A stretch of 64,000 bases of DNA from Tianweitania sediminis (GTDB taxonomy: Bacteria > Pseudomonadota > Alphaproteobacteria > Rhizobiales > Rhizobiaceae): positions 1 to 64,000 of the forward strand of contig NZ_JAGIYY010000002.1 in assembly GCF_017813335.1 (NCBI RefSeq). The letters run 5' to 3'. The translations under genes were made by a program, and so were the position numbers. The notes beneath the pieces were generated by a model that saw only the letters and a list, made by a program, of their open reading frames with translations, did not search any database and had not been told where the DNA came from. This document shows positions 30,595-39,227 of this stretch, piece after piece (the stretch's first letter is position 1; each line of letters begins with the position of its first letter).

Positions 30595-31206
30595 TCAAAT
30601 ACTCCATCGCCGATACTTGCCGATCAGTGCGCTTTCGATCCGCCCAAGATGCACGGCATTCACGCGCGCTGCTTCATCGATCATGGTTTGTACCCGCAGC
30701 TTGATCGCGGTCTTGATGTCATCCGGAACATCGGATTCCGGCACCGCACCTTCGACCGCATCAGCCGGCAACGGCCGGTTCGGCCATCCGGCTCGATACT
30801 GGATCAACACCGCTTCGCGTTCATAAAGGTCGACGGGGAAGCCGTACCCAGCATCGAACCGGATTGATGATGCGCCACCAGCATCCGTGCGCAGCGCGTA
30901 TGAAGCAGGAGGAACCGTCGCCACTTGGCCAGCAACATTGCGCCACGTGACACTATCGACACCGATCACCGGCCCAATTGGCAATGCCAGTTCACGGAAG
31001 AACCGATCAAAGCTCTGCGACCAGCTTTGCTCGGCAAGCGCAATGCCGAGGATGCCTGTCCAGCCCTCATAGTGATCGACTGCGCTGCGGATCTGGCTTT
31101 CGATCTCCGTATCGAGATCTGGGTCATCAATCCGGAGCGCGAGCTTCACCGCCGCCACGGAGATCGGCAGGATCGATGGCGGTGTGACAAGGGCCGGTCG
31201 GCGCAT
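30595..31206 (-). CDS. Head-tail connector protein (gp6-like)
   Basis: A 203-residue protein of the HK97 gp6 adaptor family (TIGR02215-type). Evidence: ISVAAVKLALRIDDPDLDTEIESQIRSAVDHYEGWTGI, the Trp-Ser-Gln-Ser-Phe-Asp-Arg-Phe block, and VLIQYRAGWPNRPLPADAVEG...DIKTAIKLRVQTMIDE near the end. The dodecameric ring sits below the portal. It starts two bases before the previous gene ends its stop, so operon organisation is tight. Confidence 0.9.
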   Translation of the reverse strand: MRRPALVTPPSILPISVAAVKLALRIDDPDLDTEIESQIRSAVDHYEGWTGILGIALAEQSWSQSFDRFFRELALPIGPVIGVDSVTWRNVAGQVATVPPASYALRTDAGGASSIRFDAGYGFPVDLYEREAVLIQYRAGWPNRPLPADAVEGAVPESDVPDDIKTAIKLRVQTMIDEAARVNAVHLGRIESALIGKYRRWSI

Positions 31207-31208
31207 GG

Positions 31209-31634
31209 TTACTCAGCCGTTTTGTTGTTAACTGCCGGCGCCTTCTTGTTTTGCACCGTCGTGGCTGCCTTCTTTCCCGCCGAGGAAGTGCTGTCATCAG
31301 CTTGTGGCGCAACGGGCAGCTCCGGCGGAACCACAGAGGTATCATCCATCGGCGGCTCGATCGGAGACGAGATCTCGGCAGCTTGAGCTGCGGCGATTTC
31401 TTCTGGCGTGCTGCGCGCCGCGTATCCTGCCGGCGGGTAGTTCTCTGCCTTGTAACCAGCTGAGAGGTATTCGGCGATGGTCGGACCATCCTGCCGCAAG
31501 CCCTCGTCATCGCCAGCCTCGCGAACGGCATTCATGGCTTCCAAGCGGTCAAAATCGACGCGGTCGAATTCTCGCGCAGTACCTTCTGGCTGGCCGTCCA
31601 GCGGCTTGGTGAGGATTGCTTTCACGGTATCCAT
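31209..31634 (-). CDS. Acidic, Ala/Pro-rich head-region protein
   Basis: A 141-residue protein. Residues 1-70 are mixed (MDTVKAILTKPLDGQPEGTAREFDRVDFDRLEAMNAVREAG, then LSAGYKAENYPPAGYAARS); the rest is low-complexity Ala/Pro/Ser/Thr-rich. It lies between the capsid and gp6-like genes. It could be a head decoration or completion protein. I chose ATG 31,634; ATG 31,655 is an alternative start. No family recognised. Confidence 0.55.
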   Translation of the reverse strand: MDTVKAILTKPLDGQPEGTAREFDRVDFDRLEAMNAVREAGDDEGLRQDGPTIAEYLSAGYKAENYPPAGYAARSTPEEIAAAQAAEISSPIEPPMDDTSVVPPELPVAPQADDSTSSAGKKAATTVQNKKAPAVNNKTAE

Positions 31635-31704
31635 GGCTTCACTCCTTCGGTTCATGAAACCGGCGAGCCGCTGAAGCGCGCCGGTTGTGATGAGCCGAAT
31701 CCGC

Positions 31705-33111
31705 TTATGCAACGCGGCCGAGATCCCCGTAGACGATTGCCTGCGGACGATAGATCGCCATCGCGAGACGCTCCTCGGCACGGATCGTCACCTTGTTCTT
31801 GACGAAATTGTCCTGGTCTTCAGTGGACACGTCGATGGTGGCGTCTTGCCGATCGAAGATCTGGGCAGCGAGGTTGAAAGCACCGACCAGAGCCTTGTCC
31901 ACTCCCATCGCCTGGGTTGGCACCACCGGCAGGCTCCAAAGCGTCGGCGAAATCGTGCCTTGAGGATTGCCGATGATGTAACGGCCTTGGGTGTCCTTCG
32001 CCATTTCGATGGCCGCCCAGTCGATCGGGTTCATCACGATGCCGTTCGGCGGATATTCCGCCAAAGCGGCCTGCAGGATCATCAAGCGGATGATGTCCAC
32101 CTGAGTGGTGGCGGTCAGGCTGCCGGGCGCAGCGTACGCCGTGGCGGCAGTGACGAGGCCGAGCAGGTTCTGACCGGTGCCGGATCCGTTGAGCAGCTGG
32201 TTTTCCTCGGCGAGCGCGAGGCCATAACGCAGCCGCTGATCAATAATGGAGCGGAGACCAGGCGCATCGGCGAGGATCTGCACCGAGGTGCGGATCCAGT
32301 GCGCGATCGTGCGAACCGTTGCCGTCTTATCTTCGAACTGCAATTCCGACTGCGGCTTGAGATCGCCTTCGGCAACCGGAGCAGCGCTGTTGGTGAACAG
32401 CTTTTCCTGTTCATACTCGATCGAGTTGCTGGCGGTCGTGCCAGGCAGCAGGAGCGAGCGAACGGTGAGCCGGCGCTGCGGCAGTTCGACCTGCAAGCCA
32501 CGGCGATCGGACGGGATCAACGCGCCGGCGGAACCAGCCGCATCGGTGGTGAGCGACGTGATGTCCTTAACGTCCACCAGAACGCGACCGCGAGGTCGGG
32601 TCTGACCGGCGAAAGACTTGAATGCTTCGTCTTCGGTAAACCGCTCGCCGGCCGTGAGGATGCGATCGCCTTCGCCACCACCTCGCGAAGTCTTCTGTTC
32701 CAGCTCATCGAGACGAGCCTTCGCTTCGTTCATGCCGGAAATCGCCTGATCCGCCAGTTCCTTGGCAGCCTTGGCCAGGGGTGTGCCTTTCTCGGCTTCG
32801 GCAAGGGCCTTTTCGGCAAGCTCTTTGACCTTGTCGTGCTTGGTTTCGAAGTCGCGCTTGAATTCCGCTGCAAGTTCGGCTGCAGACTTGGAACCGGTGC
32901 CGTCTTCGGCCTTGAAGAAGATGCGAGGGCCGAATGGCAGGGAAGCCAGACGAGCGATGCCGCCCGCTGCGGCAACGGCGGCGTAGGGTGCCAATCCTGC
33001 CAGTTCAGAGCCGCCGATCGGGCCGATGGCCGCGTGAGAAGCTGTTGCGGCGATAGCGCCGAAGACAGCGAGAAGCGCAACCGCGAAACCGCGGAGGTAG
33101 AAACTTTTCAT
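31705..33111 (-). CDS. HK97-fold major capsid protein
   Basis: A 468-residue capsid protein. The C-terminal 290 residues are typical of the HK97 fold (AGSAGALIPSDRRGLQVELPQRRLTVRSLLLPGTTASNSIEYEQE, WIRTSVQILADAPGLRSIIDQRLRYGLALAEENQLLNGSGTGQNLLGL and ERLAMAIYRPQAIVYGDLG). Residues 70-130 are a charged coiled delta-domain-like scaffold, expected to be removed by the protease downstream in the operon. Unusually, residues 1-28 look like a cleavable Sec signal peptide (MKSFYLRGFAVALLAVFGAI, then AATASHAA). It follows the protease gene as usual. Confidence 0.93.
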   Translation of the reverse strand: MKSFYLRGFAVALLAVFGAIAATASHAAIGPIGGSELAGLAPYAAVAAAGGIARLASLPFGPRIFFKAEDGTGSKSAAELAAEFKRDFETKHDKVKELAEKALAEAEKGTPLAKAAKELADQAISGMNEAKARLDELEQKTSRGGGEGDRILTAGERFTEDEAFKSFAGQTRPRGRVLVDVKDITSLTTDAAGSAGALIPSDRRGLQVELPQRRLTVRSLLLPGTTASNSIEYEQEKLFTNSAAPVAEGDLKPQSELQFEDKTATVRTIAHWIRTSVQILADAPGLRSIIDQRLRYGLALAEENQLLNGSGTGQNLLGLVTAATAYAAPGSLTATTQVDIIRLMILQAALAEYPPNGIVMNPIDWAAIEMAKDTQGRYIIGNPQGTISPTLWSLPVVPTQAMGVDKALVGAFNLAAQIFDRQDATIDVSTEDQDNFVKNKVTIRAEERLAMAIYRPQAIVYGDLGRVA

Positions 33112-33143
33112 TGTTTGTGTTCCTTGAGGTTGAGGGAAGGGCG

Positions 33144-33845
33144 TCAGCCCAATAAGGCTCGGAGAAAATCGAGCCCTTCATCCGCTTTCGCAGGTTCCCC
33201 CTGCGCCTTCAGGTGGATGCGTGCGGCGCGCTCCGCCTGCGAGTTCGAAAAGCCTAGCCCCTTGAGCCAGACCTCGAACTCTCGTTCTGTCAGCCGGTCC
33301 CCGGCCTTCAGCTTTTCCATGAGGTCGTGCGCGGCCTTCGCCGCCTTCACACTCTGCACGACTGCGTTTTCGTTGGCACCAACCGACACGATGCTGACCT
33401 CGACCAGGTCCAGCTTCTCAAGCGTCCAGATACCGGTCTCGGTGTCGACGCTGTATTCCTTGATCCGGTAGCCGATTGACAATCCGTCGATGTCGCCTTC
33501 CTTCAGCAGAGCATAGGCTTCGCGGCCACGCTGCACGTCCATGTTGAGCTTGCCGCGAAGCAGCAGGCCGTGATCGTCTTCCTTTGCGTCCAGCCATTTG
33601 CCGATCGGCTGGTCGGCGTTGTGCTGCCAGAACAGCTTCGGCATGGTGCCTTTTGCCTTGTGAGCGGCGAGGCTATCGGCATAGGCGCCCTCGGCGATGA
33701 CGTCGCCGTAGGCATCCGGCTCGCCACCGAAGGTCGATCCGTAGCCCTCGAACTCGCCGCTGTCCTTCAGCGCCTTGATTTCGAGGATCGGCGCCGTCTT
33801 CTTATCCATCACCGGAGCGGCATGCTTACGCAGCAGGGTCGTCAT
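33144..33845 (-). CDS. HK97-type prohead protease (S78)
   Basis: A 233-residue serine protease that matures the prohead. Seen: KALKDSGEFEGYGSTFGGEPDAYGDVIAEGAY, the catalytic-His segment MPKLFWQHNADQPIGKW and the catalytic-Ser segment DIDGLSIGYRIKEYSVD, then LVEVSIVSVGANENAVV. All are hallmark motifs of the family. The start at ATG 33,845 has GGAG seven bases upstream and overlaps the portal stop by 20 bases. Confidence 0.93.
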   Translation of the reverse strand: MTTLLRKHAAPVMDKKTAPILEIKALKDSGEFEGYGSTFGGEPDAYGDVIAEGAYADSLAAHKAKGTMPKLFWQHNADQPIGKWLDAKEDDHGLLLRGKLNMDVQRGREAYALLKEGDIDGLSIGYRIKEYSVDTETGIWTLEKLDLVEVSIVSVGANENAVVQSVKAAKAAHDLMEKLKAGDRLTEREFEVWLKGLGFSNSQAERAARIHLKAQGEPAKADEGLDFLRALLG

Positions 33846-35100
33846 TACGATCTCCATTGATGGCGCTTTGCAGGGGGATGTCCTGCATCTGGATGGTGAC
33901 GATGTCGCCGCCAGGAATCGGCGGAAGGTTCTCCAGCGCGCGGCATTCATTGCGCGTGCGCAGGCCCATGCGGATGGCGCGATCATAGGATTCGTACCGG
34001 CTGGCAGTGTCCCCGCGCAGCAAACCTTCGAGGTTGAACTCGATTACCAAACCCTGAGCTCGACGTTCAGAGAGCGGCACGAGCTGCTTGAGCAACGCCT
34101 GTTCCTTCCGCTTGAGGCGCGGGCGCAGCGTGAATTTCTGGAAACCGAGCACGTCGACTTCCTTGCCGGTACCCCAGTTCGAGGACTTGTCGCCGAAGCC
34201 GACCATGGCGGGCGGCACACCGAAAATTCTACAAATTTCCTCGCCGCCGAACTTGCGGCTTTCCAGCATCTGCGCGTCCTGCGGATTGATCGAGAGCTGC
34301 GTCCAGGTCAGGCCGTTATCGAGCAGCATGGGCCGACCCTGGCGGATTGAGCCCATGTATTTCTTGGCAAGATGATCTTCCAGATCTTGGCGCTGCTGCG
34401 GGGTAAGCTGAACGTCCGGCTTCGTTGACAGAACACCTGTTGGGTTGACGCCATTCCGAAACATCGAGCCGGCTGCGCTCTCCGCCGCAAGAGCATCATC
34501 GAAAACGCTGCGGCACATCGAGAGAGTAGAGGCACCCGACAGGGCATCGCCGAACGGCCCGCGAATATGAAGAACGTCCGATCCTCGCTTGGTGACCGTG
34601 CGACCATCTTCGGTCCACGAATACTCGATCTCACCGCCGGCCGTGCGGCGGGCTTTGACTTTGTCAGGACGGATCGGGTGCAACGCGTTGACGATGCCTC
34701 CGGAACGGCGCTCGATCACGGCATAGGCGTTTCCGTAGAGTTCGATGCTGGCCGCCATGACCTCCCAAAAGTCGACCGCGGTCTGATCATAGTTCGGGCT
34801 GTCATGCAGCACAAAATAGAGGGGGTGATCGCGGGCCACCTCGCGAATGCCATCTGCGTTGGTGCGGTAAACCATCAATGGCAAAGACGCGATCGTGCCG
34901 GCAATCAGGCGCACGCACGACCATGTCGCGGACAGCCCGACTGCTGCGCCGCCCTTGGTCAGCTGAGTATCGCGATAGTCCGAGACCGTGACCTGATTGA
35001 CGACGAAATTGTCTGCGTTCTCAGTCGAGACCTCACCGCCCCGCCATGGCTCGATATCCTTGGTGCTGCCGAGGCCAAGCAGACGTCGATACCAACTCAT
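33826..35100 (-). CDS. Phage portal protein (HK97 family)
   Basis: A 424-residue portal. The pattern WSCVRLIAGTIASLPLMVYR (residues 50-70), IELYGNAYAVIERR, LHIRGPFGDALSGASTL and the late FGVPPAMVGFGDKSSNWGTG are family hallmarks. It forms the dodecameric DNA entry ring and binds the large terminase. ATG 35,100 overlaps the terminase stop by four bases. Confidence 0.95.
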   Translation of the reverse strand: MSWYRRLLGLGSTKDIEPWRGGEVSTENADNFVVNQVTVSDYRDTQLTKGGAAVGLSATWSCVRLIAGTIASLPLMVYRTNADGIREVARDHPLYFVLHDSPNYDQTAVDFWEVMAASIELYGNAYAVIERRSGGIVNALHPIRPDKVKARRTAGGEIEYSWTEDGRTVTKRGSDVLHIRGPFGDALSGASTLSMCRSVFDDALAAESAAGSMFRNGVNPTGVLSTKPDVQLTPQQRQDLEDHLAKKYMGSIRQGRPMLLDNGLTWTQLSINPQDAQMLESRKFGGEEICRIFGVPPAMVGFGDKSSNWGTGKEVDVLGFQKFTLRPRLKRKEQALLKQLVPLSERRAQGLVIEFNLEGLLRGDTASRYESYDRAIRMGLRTRNECRALENLPPIPGGDIVTIQMQDIPLQSAINGDRNDDPAA

Positions 35101-36803
35101 GCGTAGCTCGCAATCCAGGCATCGGCATCGAACGCGCCTTTCGCCTCCGGGTTTTGGAACATCAGCATGGCCGCATTGAATAGCGCCATGAGCGGGTCGA
35201 TCTTGGCTGCGCCGGAGACTTCTTTCGTCACCACATAATTGCTCCCGCGCAAGGTCTGTTTGGCGTTGCCGACAGCCCAAGCCATCAGCGCCTGGTCGCC
35301 ATGGAGGAAGCGGCGGTCTTCAAGCTTGAGCGGCACCGACGAAACAGCCGTCTGAAGTTTCCAACCCTGCGCAACAGCCTGAACGAGTGGTTGCGTTAGT
35401 TCCTCTGCTTCAAGCGCATCGAGCAGCAGTGCCACGCCGGCGCTATCAAGGCCAATGCCGGCCTGTTCCGGCAGCAGACCGCTATCAGCAACACGCCGAC
35501 AGATCGCTGCCGCCGACATAGCCTGTTCTTCGCCATCGGCAGCGACCACGAGATCGCCATCGGCTTCAAACTGTTCCAGCGAGGAGACGATCCCCTTACG
35601 GCGCTCGAAAACCGACTTTCGCGCCCATGCTTTGCCCCAGCCGAGCCAACGCTTCGTTTTCCGCTCGCGACCGATGACATAGAGGGCAGCTAAATCGTCT
35701 GCGCCGCCCCAATCGATTCCGATGGTGCAAACCTCTGATCTCGCCAGCAGCTCATTGAGGCTGGCAAGGCTCTTGTCGACGCAGCTGGTCCAATATGGCG
35801 CGCCCGACCATCCGTCGCTTCCGATGCCGACGCCGACCTCTATGTTGAGGTGCTGGCTCGCCCAAATCGACAGCTTGTCGATGCCGGCTTCCCGCGCCTC
35901 CCGAAATTTCGGCAGTAACCGCTCGGCGGTGATCGACTTGCCTATGTTTGGAAGCACGATGTTCCAATTCGTTGGATCAGTCCAAGGCTGCGCCTTGTCT
36001 GCCTGCATCGCTGTCGGAAACTCGTAGAGCATCGGAAGCGTCTCGGCATCCTTGAACTCACCGTCGCGGATGGACCGCGCCAGCTTCAGCTCATCCTTGA
36101 AGATGCCGGTTGGTGGCTCGTCGGACTGCGTCGTGATGATGATCACGAAGCCTTCGGCGTTGGCGACAATGCCGCCCTCGATCTGCGTCATCACCTTGGC
36201 GGCGTAGCTGATCTTGCCAAGTTCATGCAATTCGTCGACGAGGACGCCAACAGGCTTCGCGCCGGTCATGACTTTGTTGTCGAAGGAGCGGATACGCAGC
36301 TTAGCGCCGTTCTTCCGGTCTTCGATCGTCTTCAGGTGCTCACGGAGGTGGAAGCGCTTCGAAAGCCACGGGTCGGCCTTCACCATTCCCTCCGCCTGCT
36401 CATAGGCGCGCTCTGCTGTCGCCTGGGTAGGTCCAACCAACAGAAATTCCGCGTTGGGACGACGGTTGCGGATCATGGCCGTCATCATGATTGCCGCGCC
36501 GTTGGTCGTCTTCGAGTTTTTCTTTGGCACCAGCTGGAAGAACTTCCGCGCCTTGCGGTTCACGATCATGGTGCGATCGTCGTTCATCTCCACGAGGCCG
36601 AAGATGGCGCTAACGAAATCGCGCGCCCACTGTCCAGCCACGTCGCGAAGAAGGGGCTGCCCAGGCACATCCGGCAGCCGCAACTTGTTGAAGGTTTCGA
36701 CGGCAAGCCGTGCTTCCTCATGGTCGAGTGGTAGAGCGTCAGGCAGCGGTGAGCGGCCGGCCTTCAGCTTCTCGAACCAGTCCAAGCACGAAAAGTCCGT
36801 CAT
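35097..36803 (-). CDS. Terminase large subunit
   Basis: A 568-residue packaging motor. The ATPase domain has a Walker A variant VPKKNSKT (about residue 92) and a Walker B motif VGVLVDELHELG (about residues 190-200). The nuclease domain begins near residue 365 with CTIGIDWGGADDLAALYVIG, where the Asp is the RNase-H-fold metal ligand, and includes GIGLDSAGVALLLDALE. Type resembles HK97 terminase. The start overlaps the small subunit stop (TGATG). Confidence 0.95.
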   Translation of the reverse strand: MTDFSCLDWFEKLKAGRSPLPDALPLDHEEARLAVETFNKLRLPDVPGQPLLRDVAGQWARDFVSAIFGLVEMNDDRTMIVNRKARKFFQLVPKKNSKTTNGAAIMMTAMIRNRRPNAEFLLVGPTQATAERAYEQAEGMVKADPWLSKRFHLREHLKTIEDRKNGAKLRIRSFDNKVMTGAKPVGVLVDELHELGKISYAAKVMTQIEGGIVANAEGFVIIITTQSDEPPTGIFKDELKLARSIRDGEFKDAETLPMLYEFPTAMQADKAQPWTDPTNWNIVLPNIGKSITAERLLPKFREAREAGIDKLSIWASQHLNIEVGVGIGSDGWSGAPYWTSCVDKSLASLNELLARSEVCTIGIDWGGADDLAALYVIGRERKTKRWLGWGKAWARKSVFERRKGIVSSLEQFEADGDLVVAADGEEQAMSAAAICRRVADSGLLPEQAGIGLDSAGVALLLDALEAEELTQPLVQAVAQGWKLQTAVSSVPLKLEDRRFLHGDQALMAWAVGNAKQTLRGSNYVVTKEVSGAAKIDPLMALFNAAMLMFQNPEAKGAFDADAWIASYA

Positions 36804-37258
36804 CAGTGAGCGAGCCTCGGCGCGACCGCTTCCCAATCATCCGGCGGATTGTTCGCCTCGATCCGGTCGCGCTCCTTCTTCCCGAGCTTGCGCTTTTCGT
36901 CTTCGACCTTGTCGCCGAAGGCATCGCCAATCGCCGTGTCATGGCGGCGAAAGTATTCCTTCATCGCAGCGACGTTGCCCTCGCGTCCCATGTTCCACAG
37001 TGACAGGAGACCGATGGCCTCAACCCGATCACGGGCTAGGTCACGAACTTTGAGTTCGCGAAAATAATGCTTCCGCAGAGTTGGCTCGCTGATCCCAAGC
37101 GCGCCAGCGATGCGCTTGTCGACCCATCCCTGTGCCAGCAAGAGCATGATTTTGTTGCGGTTTTCCTTTGTAGGCACGTGCGGAGGACGCCCGCGACCAC
37201 CGAAATTGGCCGGGATCGGATCGCCAAGAAGGTCAAAGGCGGCCTCAAAATCCGTCAC
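36803..37258 (-). CDS. Terminase small subunit
   Basis: A 151-residue protein with an N-terminal DNA-binding helix-turn-helix (GRPPHVPTKENRNKIMLLLAQGWVDKRIAGALGISEPTLRKHYFREL, residues 23-70), typical for small terminase that recognises the pac or cos site. The C-terminal part is charged and helical. It is adjacent to the large subunit with a TGATG overlap. The HTH could also fit a regulator, but location makes terminase by far the best call. Confidence 0.85.
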   Translation of the reverse strand: MTDFEAAFDLLGDPIPANFGGRGRPPHVPTKENRNKIMLLLAQGWVDKRIAGALGISEPTLRKHYFRELKVRDLARDRVEAIGLLSLWNMGREGNVAAMKEYFRRHDTAIGDAFGDKVEDEKRKLGKKERDRIEANNPPDDWEAVAPRLAH

Positions 37259-37339
37259 GACAGAAAAAAACCTCCGAATGTGGGGGACGCGGGTCTAGCG
37301 GGTGAGGGGTCCTAGACTTTCGACCCGCCCCCCCTCCGG

Positions 37340-37501
37340 TCACTTGATCGGTGCGGCGCGATCCGACCCATTGCCCTTGCTGTTGTCGAGCACCACCAAT
37401 TCGTGCCCGCCGACCGCCTCCAAGCGCTGCTCATCGATCCAGCGCGGTTCCTTGTCTGCATTCCATTGGGCACTACCGTTCGCGATCGGATCACAGGTCA
37501 T
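37340..37501 (-). CDS. Small hypothetical protein between HNH and terminase
   Basis: A 53-residue protein starting MTCDPIANGSAQWNADKEPR and ending NSKGNGSDRAAPIK. It begins two bases after the HNH stop, so coupling is likely. Codon usage has strong G/C at third positions like neighbours, supporting coding. It is below usual length cut-offs. I recognise no family; a packaging or head-related role is possible from position. Confidence 0.55.
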   Translation of the reverse strand: MTCDPIANGSAQWNADKEPRWIDEQRLEAVGGHELVVLDNSKGNGSDRAAPIK

Positions 37502-37503
37502 GC

Positions 37504-37854
37504 TCATGAACCTCGCCTTTCCTCGCTCTGCTTAACCTTGTCGTGGCAGCCCTTGCACAGGCACTGCAGGTTGCGATCATCCCAGAACAGCGTCTCGTCG
37601 CCTCGGTGTGGCACCTTGTGGTCAGCCACCAGCTGCGAGGTCACAGCCTCAACCCGCTTGCAGATGGAACAGGTGAACAGGTCCCGAACGAGCACGGACC
37701 AACGCAGCTTCTGCCATCGCGCCGTCTTGTACCAAGCGCGCCACGCTTGGGTGCGGTCGCGAACGCGAAGGCGTTCCTGCTCGCTCTGCCCAGCGACCCC
37801 GATGCGGGGCGGCAGGGCGCCGATGCGAGGCGCTAAGCTCTTGAGCCTGCCCAT
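37504..37854 (-). CDS. HNH endonuclease
   Basis: A 116-residue HNH nuclease. Two zinc-binding CxxC pairs (FTCSICKR near residue 61 and CLCKGCHDK near residue 98) bracket the catalytic HNH core (LVADHKVPHRGDETLFWDDRNLQCLCKGCHD). Phage HNH proteins next to the terminase genes cooperate in cos cleavage (as in HK97 gp74). The start at 37,854 is supported by position; the longer frame would run into the gene upstream. Confidence 0.92.
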   Translation of the reverse strand: MGRLKSLAPRIGALPPRIGVAGQSEQERLRVRDRTQAWRAWYKTARWQKLRWSVLVRDLFTCSICKRVEAVTSQLVADHKVPHRGDETLFWDDRNLQCLCKGCHDKVKQSEERRGS

Positions 37855-37877
37855 GCTCCGCACCCCTGAAACACCAA

Positions 37878-37903
37878 ACCCCGCCTCGTTTCCGAAGCGG
37901 GGT
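37878..37903 (-). terminator. GNRA-capped hairpin before packaging genes
   Basis: On the minus strand ACCCCGCTTCG pairs with CGAGGCGGGGT (one T-G pair) around a GAAA loop, giving an 11-bp stem. It is followed by TTTGGTGTTT. It lies between the 37,958 gene and HNH gene and may be a partial terminator or mRNA-processing/stability element separating early and packaging transcripts. Confidence 0.55.
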
Positions 37904-37957
37904 CTGATTTGGAACCTTCTTATCCGTGACGAGACATCCTCCAAATTTTGGGTCGCG

Positions 37958-38965
37958 TCAAGCTCTCTTTCGCATCTGCTGTTTGAACCATCGCGGAAAC
38001 CGCCCTGCGAGCCTCGCCAGCGCACGTTCCTCTTCGTCACGGGCAAACTTGGCATCGGCAGGAAGATCGCGCAGGAGGCGCGGCTGCGGCTTGTTCTGAG
38101 CCCAAGGTTCGGCAGGGACGGTAGACGGAAGCATGATGATATCCTGCAGCTGGTGCGCAACGGCGTCGTGTAGGAGCCCCATCGCAGCCACCCAGATCTC
38201 ATGTTCGGCGCGTTCCATGATCGTCGCAACCGGATCCGGGTCGAGGTAGCTCTTTGTGTAAGCGCCGGGCAGGGGGCGCCGCTGCCGGGCCGACCATCCC
38301 TCCACCTCAACCATTTCAGGCCGCGTGATGTCCTGCCCCTTGCTGTCCTGACCAACCACCACATGCATCAGCTTCTGCAGGAAGTAGCGTTCGCGCCGGC
38401 CGGTGCGCTCGACCTCGCAAGTCACATGGTCGAGCCGCAGGCTGTCCAGATTGTATCCCATCACGGCGCGACGGATGATCAGGTCGGAAGGCTTCACGCG
38501 CAGGCGGGCATGCCCGCTGCCGTCCTGAAGGGTCATCCGGCGCCAGGCAGTGCTGATCGCCTTGGCACCCAGCCCGCCGAAAGCATCCAGTTCGGGAGCG
38601 GGGTTCCAGCCCTCGGGCATCTGCAGGTCGCAATCGTTGAGCGTGTGAACGGCATCGGCGATCAGCTTGGCATCGGCGCAGGGCCAGGCTTGCGCGGAAA
38701 AGTCGGGCACACAGCCATATTCGTTCACGCCGTGCAGCTCGACGAGGGAAAGATACTCTTCCCACTGAGATGTCTTGTTCCATCCGCCGAGGATGTCGCG
38801 CGGCCCGGCCGCAATCTTCGGCGCCTTTGGCAATTCGTCGCGATAGGCCCAGGCCAGCACCGCTTCAACCGGGCCGCTGCGTCTTCCGGTTGCATCGCGC
38901 TTGATCAAGCTCAACTCGATGGGCCGCATCGACCCAAATTCGGTAACATCGACCCAATTTTCCAT
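37958..38965 (-). CDS. Phage protein of replication/packaging boundary, unknown
   Basis: A 335-residue protein with no recognised family. It has an N-terminal segment (VTEFGSMRPIELSLIKRDATGRRSGPVEAVLAWAYRDELPKAPKIAAGPRD), a middle rich in Trp and Cys, and a basic C-terminal end (ARLAGRFPRWFKQQMRKRA). No membrane segments, Walker motifs or obvious nuclease motifs. It lies just downstream of an iteron-like repeat block, after the replication genes. Large unknown genes in this place may encode replication accessory or late regulators; I cannot decide. Confidence 0.6.
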   Translation of the reverse strand: MENWVDVTEFGSMRPIELSLIKRDATGRRSGPVEAVLAWAYRDELPKAPKIAAGPRDILGGWNKTSQWEEYLSLVELHGVNEYGCVPDFSAQAWPCADAKLIADAVHTLNDCDLQMPEGWNPAPELDAFGGLGAKAISTAWRRMTLQDGSGHARLRVKPSDLIIRRAVMGYNLDSLRLDHVTCEVERTGRRERYFLQKLMHVVVGQDSKGQDITRPEMVEVEGWSARQRRPLPGAYTKSYLDPDPVATIMERAEHEIWVAAMGLLHDAVAHQLQDIIMLPSTVPAEPWAQNKPQPRLLRDLPADAKFARDEEERALARLAGRFPRWFKQQMRKRA

Positions 38966-39227
38966 TATCGTCCCAAACCCTCGTTTTGCTAAGTTCTTGC
39001 TTTCGCAGGCAAATAAAGAAGGGTAGGGACGCTAGGGACGATAGGGACGGTAATCGGTAAGTAACGCATATGAGAGACAATCCTCTCTAGCCCCTATCCC
39101 CTAGAGGTCGCGCATGCATACGTTATCCGCAGATTATCGTCCCTAGCGCCCCTAGCGTCCGAACTCGTTGAATTCCCTATCCCTTTTGGTGGGTCGATCC
39201 GCGCCGAAGGCAGAAAGATCGTCCCTA
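38966..39227. repeat. Iteron-like repeat block, candidate phage origin
   Basis: The non-coding stretch carries about seven copies of CGTCCCTA or variants. Three stand in direct array at 39,024-39,049 with exact 9-bp spacing (TAGGGACG), and two to three in opposite orientation at 39,138-39,160, again 9 bp apart. Single copies lie at 39,220 and (variant) 38,968. The two arrays form a near-perfect inverted repeat of about 24 bp. It lies downstream of the replication genes. Iteron function is inferred. Confidence 0.6.

Noticed and set aside
31687-33471. 594-codon open frame on the plus strand
   Set aside because: It is antisense to the capsid and protease genes, has no family resemblance, and is explained by the high G/C third-position bias of those genes.
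37312-37494. 60-codon reverse open frame in another frame
   Set aside because: The overlapping 53-codon frame at 37,340-37,501 has coupled start position and better codon bias.
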